Shown here: positions 1 through 6,661 of the stretch, piece after piece
Layout: every line of letters starts with the position of its first letter
Numbering within the stretch: the first letter of the stretch is position 1
Assembly: GCA_046538105.1 (NCBI GenBank)
Contig: JBKHJO010000051.1
Coordinates: 1 to 17,346, forward strand
Source of the DNA: JAWLEV01 sp046538105
Lineage (GTDB): Bacteria; Chloroflexota; Anaerolineae; UBA1429
Length of the DNA stretch: 17,346 nt
Reading direction: 5' to 3'
The notes under the pieces: generated by a model
Database searches by the model: none
What the model saw: the letters and a program-made list of their open reading frames with translations, nothing else
Told to the model about the DNA's origin: nothing
Program-made: the position numbers and the translations under genes

Positions 1-419
1 TGATCGTGGCCCTGCTGGCCTGGATGTGGCCCACGCGCACCATCCGGTCCCAGGTGCTGAGTATGAAGAATCGGGCCTTTGTGCGCGTGGCACAACTGTC
101 TGGCCAGGGCAATCTGGAGATCATCTTTCTTGAACTGATGCCCAACCTGCTTCCCTTTTTAGGGGCCAGTCTGGTGGGTTCCGTCACCTCGGCCGTGTTC
201 GCTTCCCTGGGTCTGGAGGCCCTGGGGTTGGGCCCCATGCGCGAGCCCACCCTGGGGATGACCATCTATTGGGTCATGTACTATGGGGCCTTTGTGCGGG
301 GCATGTGGTGGTGGGTCCTCATACCCATCTTCATCGTCGTGATAATCTTTGTGGGCCTCTTTTTGGTGTCGGCGGGCCTTGACGAGTTGGCTAATCCAAG
401 ACTGCGGAGGGAAGTATGA
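1..419 (+). CDS. Opp/Dpp-type ABC importer permease (DppC/OppC family), 5' partial
   Basis: This is the C-terminal part of an inner-membrane permease of a peptide/nickel-type ABC importer; the reading frame is open to the left edge (first complete codon at position 3), so the N-terminus lies outside the window. The protein shows the EAA-loop pattern of binding-protein-dependent permeases (a Gly-Gln-Gly stretch followed by EIIFLELMPNLLP), which docks on the ATPases. Hydrophobic segments follow, and the C-terminus GLDELANPRLRREV resembles the usual OppC/DppC ending with a DPRLR-like motif. Its stop codon overlaps the start of the next gene (ATGA at 416-419), so it is translationally coupled to the two ATPases. 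The family is clear; the substrate (peptides or oligosaccharides) is not decided by the sequence. Confidence 0.9.
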   Translation, partial: IVALLAWMWPTRTIRSQVLSMKNRAFVRVAQLSGQGNLEIIFLELMPNLLPFLGASLVGSVTSAVFASLGLEALGLGPMREPTLGMTIYWVMYYGAFVRGMWWWVLIPIFIVVIIFVGLFLVSAGLDELANPRLRREV

Positions 420-1399
420 GCGAGGCGGTACTGCAAGTTCAGGATCTACACGTTTACTATCATACAAGAGCCGGTGCCGTCAGGGCTGTCGATGGCGTGA
501 CCTTTGATCTGGATCGCGGTATCAGGATGGGTCTGGTGGGGGAATCTGGCTGTGGCAAGTCGACCCTGGCCATGTCCCTCCTGCGCATGATCAAGCGCCC
601 CGGCCGCATCGAGTCGGGCCGCGCGCTGCTCAATGGGGGAGGAGGTGATGCGGAGGACCTGGCGAACGTTTCCGACCGGCGAATGCGCGAATTGCGCCTC
701 CAAGAGATAAGCCTGATTCCCCAGGGGGCCATGAACTCCTTGAATCCCGTCATGCGCGTCAGGGATCAGATCCTCGATGGCCTGGAGGATCACGGGGTGA
801 GATTGAGCAACAGCGCGGCCCGGGAACGCGTGAACGCGTTGCTCGAGTCCGTCGATCTGGATCTTCAGGTGGCGGATATGCATCCCCACGAGTTGAGCGG
901 GGGCATGAAGCAGCGCGTCTGTGTGGCCATCGCCATCTCTATGGAACCCAGCGTCCTCCTGGCAGACGAGCCGACCAGTGCGCTGGATGTGGTGGTGCAG
1001 CGGCAGGTGATGGCCACCATCGAGCGCCTTCAGGAGGAGATGGGCATCTCTATGATCCTCATCGGCCACGATATGGGGCTGATGGCCCAATCAGTGGATC
1101 AACTGGCCGTCATGTACGCGGGCAAGTTGGCAGAACTCGGGGACGTGGAGGTCCTCTTTGATGACCCGCTGCATCCCTACACCGATCTGCTGATCAGCAC
1201 CCTGCCCACGTTGGAAGAAAGGGGACAGTTTACGGGTATTCCCGGCATCACACCCGAGCTGGTGGATCCGCCGTCGGGATGTATATTTCATCCCCGATGT
1301 CCCCGCGCCATGGATATCTGTTCAGAAGTTATACCCACTTGGCAGGAAGTACGTCCTGATCACTGGGTCGCGTGCCATCTCTATGAGGGGGAACGATGA
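416..1399 (+). CDS. Opp/Dpp-type ABC importer ATP-binding protein (DppD-like)
   Basis: First of two ATPases that power the importer, acting on the cytoplasmic face. The 327-residue protein, a normal length for DppD/OppD, has Walker A GESGCGKST (42-50), a Q-loop at Q103, signature LSGGMKQR (160-167), Walker B SVLLADEP (179-186) and the H-loop histidine H218. The C-terminal oligopeptide-transporter domain contains FHPRCPRAMDIC with cysteines at 289, 295, 302 and 320; related cysteines in mycobacterial OppD have been reported to hold an iron-sulfur cluster (from memory). GGAGGG lies just upstream of the ATG, and the gene overlaps both neighbours by ATGA. The Q-loop reads IPQGAMNSLNP rather than the FQDPMTSLNP more usual in dipeptide systems; I associate this variant with carbohydrate-type Opp systems, as an inference. 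Confidence 0.93.
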   Translation: MSEAVLQVQDLHVYYHTRAGAVRAVDGVTFDLDRGIRMGLVGESGCGKSTLAMSLLRMIKRPGRIESGRALLNGGGGDAEDLANVSDRRMRELRLQEISLIPQGAMNSLNPVMRVRDQILDGLEDHGVRLSNSAARERVNALLESVDLDLQVADMHPHELSGGMKQRVCVAIAISMEPSVLLADEPTSALDVVVQRQVMATIERLQEEMGISMILIGHDMGLMAQSVDQLAVMYAGKLAELGDVEVLFDDPLHPYTDLLISTLPTLEERGQFTGIPGITPELVDPPSGCIFHPRCPRAMDICSEVIPTWQEVRPDHWVACHLYEGER

Positions 1400-2442
1400 C
1401 AGCATTGTTAGAGTTGCAAGATGTAAGCAAGATCTATGGCGGTGGCCTGTTGCGCAAAGAGACCACCGTCGCTTTGGAGGATAACTATATCGCCATAGGC
1501 AGGGAGGAATCCACCATTCTGGCCGTGGCCGGCGAGAGCGGCAGCGGCAAGACGACCATGGGCATGCTATTGTTGGGCTTTATCGAGCCCACGCGGGGCA
1601 GGGTCCTTTACAAGGGGCAGGACCTGTGGGAGGCCCCCAAGGATGTCTGGCGCGACTTTCGGCGGCGGGTACAGGCGGTCTTTCAGGACCCCTTTGAGGT
1701 GTACAATCCCTTTTACAAGGTGGATCACGTGCTGGATATGCCCATCAAAAAGTTCAACCTGGCCAGTTCCAGGGCAGAGCGGGCGGAGATGGTGGAGGAG
1801 GCGCTCACGGGCGTCGGCCTGCGTCCTGGGGAGACCCTGGGACGCCATCCCCATCAGTTGAGTGGCGGCCAGCGCCAGCGCATCACCGTGGCGCGGGCCC
1901 TGTTGCTTAACCCCGACATCCTCATCGCCGATGAGCCCGTCTCCATGATCGATGCCTCACTGCGAGCCACCATCCTCAAGAGTCTGCGTCGTTTGAAGGA
2001 CGAGATGGGCATCTCTATCCTTTATATCACCCATGACCTGGCCACGGCCTATCACATCTGTGAGAATATCGTGATCCTCTATCAGGGTTCGATCGTGGAG
2101 GCGGGCGATGTGGCGAGTGTGATCATGGAGCCGCAGCACCCCTATACGCAACTTTTGGTGCGCTCTATCCCCTGGCCCGATCCCGAGCGCAGATGGGGAG
2201 AACCTGAGGATGTGACCAAGGGGCAGGCCATGGCCAGAGGAGTGGCCGAGGGTTGCAAGTTCGCGCCCCGATGCCCTCAGGCCATGGATATCTGCAAGGA
2301 GAAACATCCTCCCCTCTTCCGAACCAGCGATACGCGGGCTGTGGCCTGTTACCTGTACGACGATGCGCCCGCTATGCAGAACAGCGAGATCAACGAGGTG
2401 CTGGCCCAGACCGGAAGGAATTTTTCCGAGGTGACAGAATAA
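1396..2442 (+). CDS. Opp/Dpp-type ABC importer ATP-binding protein (DppF-like)
   Basis: Second ATPase of the importer, expected to form a heterodimer with the DppD-like protein. The 348-residue protein has Walker A GESGSGKTT (46-54), Q-loop FQDP (Q97), signature LSGGQRQR (155-162), Walker B DILIADEP (174-181) and H-loop H213. The C-terminal oligo_HPY region carries four cysteines (287, 293, 300, 318) in the same layout as the partner, FAPRCPQAMDIC. The start ATG overlaps the previous stop (ATGA, 1396-1399) and is preceded by GAGGGGG. About 25 residues after the last cysteine form an extra polar tail. It is the last gene of the operon, with a strong hairpin 28 bases downstream. The usual substrate-binding protein and first permease should lie to the left of the window. 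Confidence 0.93.
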   Translation: MTALLELQDVSKIYGGGLLRKETTVALEDNYIAIGREESTILAVAGESGSGKTTMGMLLLGFIEPTRGRVLYKGQDLWEAPKDVWRDFRRRVQAVFQDPFEVYNPFYKVDHVLDMPIKKFNLASSRAERAEMVEEALTGVGLRPGETLGRHPHQLSGGQRQRITVARALLLNPDILIADEPVSMIDASLRATILKSLRRLKDEMGISILYITHDLATAYHICENIVILYQGSIVEAGDVASVIMEPQHPYTQLLVRSIPWPDPERRWGEPEDVTKGQAMARGVAEGCKFAPRCPQAMDICKEKHPPLFRTSDTRAVACYLYDDAPAMQNSEINEVLAQTGRNFSEVTE

Positions 2443-2470
2443 AGATATCGCGATCTGATTCTGATACCCA

Positions 2471-2507
2471 AACACACCTGCCCACCATCGTGGTGGGCAG
2501 GTGTGTT
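2471..2507 (+). terminator. Hairpin terminator between the importer operon and the FtsX gene
   Basis: A perfect 17-bp stem (arms 2471-2487 and 2491-2507, loop TCG) begins 28 bases after the dppF-like stop and runs into GTTTTA on the plus strand. It ends five bases before the stop of the convergent FtsX gene, so it probably serves as the terminator for the plus-strand operon and may also work in the opposite direction. Confidence 0.8.
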
Positions 2508-2512
2508 TTATC

Positions 2513-5365
2513 CTACTCGTTTCCCATGCGCAGGGCCTGAAAGGCCTCTCGATGCGTCGCGTTGGCGAGGACGACGACCTCTGAGATGACCAGCACCACA
2601 AAGTAGACGAGGGCGATCCACACGAGACGTTGCCAGTCGATGTGTGGGACAAAGGGGGGTATCTGCATGTCGGGATTATCCGTGAACTGAAAATAGGGCA
2701 CGAACAGCCTGGAGGTGGCGATACCCGTGGCGGCCCCGGCCAGCAGACCATAGGCGATGACACAAAAGTATTCCACGCTCAGGGTGGATAGAATCTGTCG
2801 GGTCATAAAGCCGATTGCCCGCAGTATGGTAAAGCGATGCACCCGTCGTACGAGGGAGGCGGTAGTGTAGAGGAGAAGGCCCAGCCAGGCCAGCAGCGAT
2901 CCCGATATAAAGCCCACGGTGAGGTTACCGAATATTCCCACCCTCTCCAGGCGCTGCACGTCCTCGGCCAGCATCTCCCGATAGTTCTGTTCGTTGACTG
3001 CTACCACACCCATCCTCTCAAGGCTCTCTTCCAGACGCTCGATATCCGCGTCGGGTTCGGTGCGCATCCAGATGCTATGGGGTTGGGCACCGCCGCATTG
3101 GTCATGGATAAAGTCCAGATTGGTGACGGCGACGGGTCCCTCGGCGGGGTATGTGGTGGGAAAGTAGTCGATGGTGCCCACGATGGTGAATTCCATGCGC
3201 TGGGCCGGCCCCTCGACGTGTACGTCCAGGGAAAGGGTGTCTCCCACAGCGAGGCTGGTTTGCTCCAAATGGTCCTGTGTTATCAAAAGAGCGTTGGGCT
3301 CCAAAGCCAGACGGTTGAGCAGTTCGCCCAAGGGAAGGTCGGCATAATCGCGCCTGAAATGGGCCACGCGACCGAAATCCAGACGGTCGATCCCCAGGAG
3401 GTCGACGCTGGGCAGGCCACTCGGCAGGGGCTGTGCATTGTGATGGCTCACCCGAGTGGCATCGATGACGCCGGAAAGTTTTCGGTATTCCTCGATGGGT
3501 ATCAGCCAACTATCCAAGCCCGTTGGGCCATCGCTCTCGGGTGGGGCGACCCCCTGTTCAAAACTATAGTCGGCTCCCGCCTTGTACTGCAGGCGATCCT
3601 CCAGCCAGGTATCGGCGCTGCGGGCGATGGACGCCTCAAAGGCACCCAGGGCCAGGCAAAAGATCAGCAAAAAGAGGACAGAGGTATAGGCCCCCGTCTG
3701 TCGGGCCACTTCTCGAAGTCCGACATATAGTGAAGGGCGCAGGAATCGCCCCACCATATCGGCGATCCACATGAGGACGGGAAAGAGGAGGGCCGCGACT
3801 AGGCCAGCCGTTATGATGAAAAGGCTTGGCGCAAGAAAGATCAGGGGATCGTTCACAGCGGCATCGTTCATGGCTTCGGCATCGGCCTGCCAGGTGATCA
3901 GTCCCAGGGTACCCCTCTGCTGTATACGATAGTAGGCGTATGCGCTGATGGCGCAAAGCAGGAGAGCCAGGGCTATGCGTACGAAAGAACCGTTGTCGTT
4001 GTTTCGTGCCCTCGTCCGCCCATAGGTGACGATGGTCTTGCCACTGGCGCGCAGGGCGGGGATGAGACGGGCTACTAGTGAGAAGAGCAGTGCCAGACCC
4101 ACAAGGCGCCAGTCTACTCCCTGGGTGGCCAGGGGCAGCGGTGTGTGACGGTCAAAAGTGAAAAAGCCCGTGTTCAGGCTCATTCCCCGGGCAAATGCCA
4201 GGCCCAGAACCAGACCCAGGGGGGTACCCATGATGATATGCAGCAGCCCCGTCATCAGGTTGAGGATGAATAACTGTATGTGGCTGCCGCCCCGACTCAT
4301 GAGTATGGCGATCTCGTTGCGCTGATAGCGTACGGATATGATGGCTATGGAGCCGATAAAGGCCAACAATAAGATGACGACGGGCACGGTAAAGCCAAAT
4401 AAGAGGCGCTCGAGTACAGTGGTTCGCTGCTGAACCTTTCGAAGCGGCTCAATGGGCGAACGGTCCACGCGGATGTTGGACAACCGGGTGCTCGCCCGCT
4501 GCTCAGCGATCCTCACCCCCTCGGCATAGAGATCCACATCGTCGAAGCGCAGTCTGTTCTCGTCAAGCACGTAATACCAGAAGGTATAGTCGGTCTGCTG
4601 AGGCATGATGGGGGCCACGAACTCGGAAAAGGCGTCGAGGGAGGTGATAAACTCGCGATCGAGCAGTTTGTAGGGATCACCGTACCAAAAGGCGCTCTCG
4701 GGATCCCTGGCCTGCCAGGTGCCCGCAATGCGGAATGTCGTGGGCTGATCGGGATGGATGGCTTTGTGGTGAAAGAGCTGAAATCTCTCCCCCACCTGGG
4801 CTCCCAGCCTTTCCAGCATCTCTGGGCGCGCCCAGATCAAGAGTTCGTCGGCCTCATCGGCCGCCGAAAAGGGCTGCCCCTCAATGATCTCTATCTGATC
4901 CTCCACATCCAGGATGCAGTTAATGCGCACCTGGCGCAGATCTCGTTCTTCATAGCGCGTGTCCTCCGAGAGCGTCTGTATCGTCAGCGCATGGCTGCCT
5001 ATCTGAGTATAGGTTCTGGCGACCGGCAAACCTACCTCCCGGCGCGTCATGGCGCCCAACCATTCTCTAGTATCCAGAGCCTGCTGCACCGTCATGGTGT
5101 TTGGCGAGGAGGGTACACGATAGTAGCGAAGTGCCAGGGGAGGGCTGCCGCCATAGGCCTCCTCGGCAAGTTCCTGATGCAATATGCTCATGCCCACCGA
5201 GTCGCTAAAGATGGGGATGCTGGAGATCAAGCCAACGGTGATGGCTATGCCAATGACGGATAACAATGTCAGAAGCCAATGTCTAAATGTGCGTTTCAGT
5301 ACAAGGACAAAGAGAGAGACGAGAAGCATATACCCCCAAATCTCAAGTGTAAAATCACATAACAT
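2513..5365 (-). CDS. Large FtsX-family (MacB/LolC-like) ABC-type permease, orphan
   Basis: A 950-residue polytopic membrane protein with the two-module plan of large FtsX-domain permeases. An N-terminal membrane segment (about 13-52) is followed by an extracytoplasmic domain (about 55-315), then hydrophobic segments near 322-345, 367-392 and 418-432. A second module has segments near 462-478, 507-535 and 560-580, another soluble domain, and three C-terminal segments near 815-835, 855-885 and 902-925. Cytoplasmic-loop motifs such as RNEIAILMSRGG and FTILRAIGF are typical of the FtsX domain, and the end QALRMGNE is typical of this family. Such permeases usually work with an ATPase for lipid or peptide export, but none lies next to it here. 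Two starts are possible: ATG 5365 (TAATG overlap with a small upstream frame) or ATG 5329 (residue 13, weak G-rich sequence upstream). Confidence 0.85.
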   Translation of the reverse strand: MLCDFTLEIWGYMLLVSLFVLVLKRTFRHWLLTLLSVIGIAITVGLISSIPIFSDSVGMSILHQELAEEAYGGSPPLALRYYRVPSSPNTMTVQQALDTREWLGAMTRREVGLPVARTYTQIGSHALTIQTLSEDTRYEERDLRQVRINCILDVEDQIEIIEGQPFSAADEADELLIWARPEMLERLGAQVGERFQLFHHKAIHPDQPTTFRIAGTWQARDPESAFWYGDPYKLLDREFITSLDAFSEFVAPIMPQQTDYTFWYYVLDENRLRFDDVDLYAEGVRIAEQRASTRLSNIRVDRSPIEPLRKVQQRTTVLERLLFGFTVPVVILLLAFIGSIAIISVRYQRNEIAILMSRGGSHIQLFILNLMTGLLHIIMGTPLGLVLGLAFARGMSLNTGFFTFDRHTPLPLATQGVDWRLVGLALLFSLVARLIPALRASGKTIVTYGRTRARNNDNGSFVRIALALLLCAISAYAYYRIQQRGTLGLITWQADAEAMNDAAVNDPLIFLAPSLFIITAGLVAALLFPVLMWIADMVGRFLRPSLYVGLREVARQTGAYTSVLFLLIFCLALGAFEASIARSADTWLEDRLQYKAGADYSFEQGVAPPESDGPTGLDSWLIPIEEYRKLSGVIDATRVSHHNAQPLPSGLPSVDLLGIDRLDFGRVAHFRRDYADLPLGELLNRLALEPNALLITQDHLEQTSLAVGDTLSLDVHVEGPAQRMEFTIVGTIDYFPTTYPAEGPVAVTNLDFIHDQCGGAQPHSIWMRTEPDADIERLEESLERMGVVAVNEQNYREMLAEDVQRLERVGIFGNLTVGFISGSLLAWLGLLLYTTASLVRRVHRFTILRAIGFMTRQILSTLSVEYFCVIAYGLLAGAATGIATSRLFVPYFQFTDNPDMQIPPFVPHIDWQRLVWIALVYFVVLVISEVVVLANATHREAFQALRMGNE

Positions 5366-5559
5366 TATATATGTGGGAACGGCATCACCAAAAGTACATT
5401 TGGCGATGTATCACCTTCAGGAATAAAGGTTTCCCGCATGGCCCTCCGGGTCACCAGGACGGTACGTACAACGCGCTCTCCATGGACGCGGTTGACATGC
5501 TGCACATTCTTTGTATCATACGTCTTGATTTTGAGGTCGGTGCCTGCCTGAGGGATCAT
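5365..5559 (-). CDS. Possible small ORF (64 aa) upstream of the FtsX gene
   Basis: A 64-codon frame ends with TAA that overlaps the FtsX ATG by one base (TAATG), an arrangement often used for translational coupling. I recognise no domain. It has no convincing ribosome binding site, and it lies across a good plus-strand promoter (5492-5519), so it may be chance. It could be a leader peptide gene or simply untranslated leader sequence of the permease gene. Confidence 0.2.
   Translation of the reverse strand: MIPQAGTDLKIKTYDTKNVQHVNRVHGERVVRTVLVTRRAMRETFIPEGDTSPNVLLVMPFPHI
5492..5519 (+). promoter_or_regulatory. Sigma70-type promoter for the DapA-family gene
   Basis: A perfect -35 box TTGACA (5492-5497), a 16-base spacer, and a -10 box TATCAT (5514-5519, five of six to TATAAT). 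Transcription would begin near 5526, leaving an untranslated leader of about 110 bases before the ATG at 5636. The remainder of the 270-base gap 5366-5635 must also hold the promoter of the divergent FtsX gene, which I could not place. Confidence 0.55.
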
Positions 5560-5610
5560 ATGCCGTGTCTTGGGGGGAGCCGACGTGATTTGGGAAGTTG
5601 AACACGATGT

Positions 5611-5623
5611 CTGGTATCACCAG
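5611..5623. promoter_or_regulatory. Palindrome in the leader of the DapA-family gene, possible operator
   Basis: CTGGTATCACCAG is a perfect 5-3-5 inverted repeat placed directly before the Shine-Dalgarno sequence (AGGAGG near 5625-5632). A repressor bound here, or a short hairpin in the leader RNA, could control expression of the gene at 5636. A chance occurrence of a 10-base inverted match is possible. Confidence 0.3.
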
Positions 5624-5635
5624 TGAGGAGGAGAT

Positions 5636-6538
5636 ATGACAGAAAGAAACTGGAGCGGAAGTTTTTGCACTCCCATGACCCCCTTTGATGAGAACGACCG
5701 CATCGATGAGGAGGCCCTGCGAGCCGAGGTGGCCTTTTGCGTCGAGTCCGGTGTGGGCGGACTCTGTGTGCCCGTAATGGTGAGCGAGTTTCGCCTGCTC
5801 TCCGAGGAGGAGCGCCGGCTGATGATCCGCGTGCCCGTGGAGGTGTCCGATGGACAGGTCCCCGTGGTGGCCAACTGTGCGGCGGTGAATACTCCCCTGG
5901 CGGTCGACTATGCCCGCTACGCCCAGGAGGTGGGGGCCGACGCCGTCATCGCCATGCCCCCCTACATCCACAAGCCCGACTTTGAGACCATCTTTGCCTA
6001 CTACCAGGCCATCTCCGACGCCGTGGACGTGCCCGTCTGGATACAGAACGCTGGAGGTATCGTCCCCCTCTCGCCGGATCAGATCGTCAAACTCTGCACA
6101 GAGATAGAGCACGTAAGTTGGGTCAAGGAGGAGGTGATGCCCAGCACGCACAGCATCAGCGCCCTCGTAGAGAAGGATTGTCCGGCCATAGAGGGAGTCA
6201 TGGGCGGAGCGGGCGGACGCTACATGATCACCGAGAGGGCGCGGGGCTCCAGGGGCGTGATCCACGCCTGCCAGTTCTGTGACGTATTGCAGCGGGTATG
6301 GGATCTGCTGGAGGAGGGTGAGGATGAGGAGGCCGAGGATCTGTTCGATGCCCTGTTGCCCGGCGTCGTCCTGGAGGGGCTGATGGGCATGGCCTTTGCC
6401 AAGGAAATCATGGTGCGCCGGGGCGTGTTGGAGAATAACCGTATCCGCTCCCAAGCCCATCCCCTCGACGAGCACGATATGCGAGAGATCGATCGCGTCT
6501 GGGAGCGCATGCAGCCCTATCTGATCTGGCATAAATAG
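5636..6538 (+). CDS. DapA/NanA-family class I aldolase or dehydratase with atypical active site
   Basis: A 300-residue TIM-barrel enzyme of the dihydrodipicolinate synthase / N-acetylneuraminate lyase family, whose members form a Schiff base with pyruvate or a 2-keto acid. The expected Schiff-base lysine is K164 in VSWVKEEV. By hand alignment with E. coli NanA, the family Tyr (YN) is replaced by Gln (Q137 in VWIQNAG), and the Ser-Thr of the GxSTGE loop becomes Met-Val (VPVMVSEF, 45-52). The usual proton relay therefore looks absent, and the protein is neither a standard DapA nor a standard NanA. Strong AGGAGG precedes the ATG. The next gene encodes a sugar-acid dehydratase, so a role on a 2-keto-3-deoxy sugar acid is the likeliest inference; the true reaction is unknown. 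Confidence 0.85.
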   Translation: MTERNWSGSFCTPMTPFDENDRIDEEALRAEVAFCVESGVGGLCVPVMVSEFRLLSEEERRLMIRVPVEVSDGQVPVVANCAAVNTPLAVDYARYAQEVGADAVIAMPPYIHKPDFETIFAYYQAISDAVDVPVWIQNAGGIVPLSPDQIVKLCTEIEHVSWVKEEVMPSTHSISALVEKDCPAIEGVMGGAGGRYMITERARGSRGVIHACQFCDVLQRVWDLLEEGEDEEAEDLFDALLPGVVLEGLMGMAFAKEIMVRRGVLENNRIRSQAHPLDEHDMREIDRVWERMQPYLIWHK

Positions 6539-6544
6539 GAATAC

Positions 6545-6583
6545 CGTATATCTTGGCCGTGTGAAACACGGCCAAGATATACG
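6545..6583 (+). terminator. Long perfect hairpin between the DapA-family gene and the dehydratase gene
   Basis: An 18-bp perfect stem (arms 6545-6562 and 6566-6583, loop GAA) begins seven bases after the stop of the DapA-family gene. Only a weak T-rich stretch (TCTTT, 6588-6592) follows, so it could be a partial terminator or an RNA-stabilising or processing hairpin that sets different levels of the two genes. Confidence 0.6.
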
Positions 6584-6591
6584 TCGGTCTT

Positions 6592-6617
6592 TGGCTGTCC
6601 TGAGAAAGGGGCAGCCA
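6592..6617 (+). terminator. Second, weaker hairpin in the same gap
   Basis: Nine base pairs with one G-U pair (6592-6600 with 6609-6617, loop 6601-6608), directly after the 18-bp hairpin and about 45 bases before the dehydratase start. It has no T-run. It may add to transcript punctuation or be chance. Confidence 0.25.
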
Positions 6618-6661
6618 GGCTATTAACAAAGCACGTCAATCATAGAATAGAGAGGAGCCCT

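Noticed and set aside
2837..3730. Plus-strand frame of 297 codons inside the FtsX gene
   Set aside because: It has no domain and is fully covered by the well-supported minus-strand permease.
5636..6538. Naming the gene dapA or nanA
   Set aside because: Key Tyr and Ser/Thr residues of both enzymes are not conserved, and no lysine or sialic acid genes are nearby.
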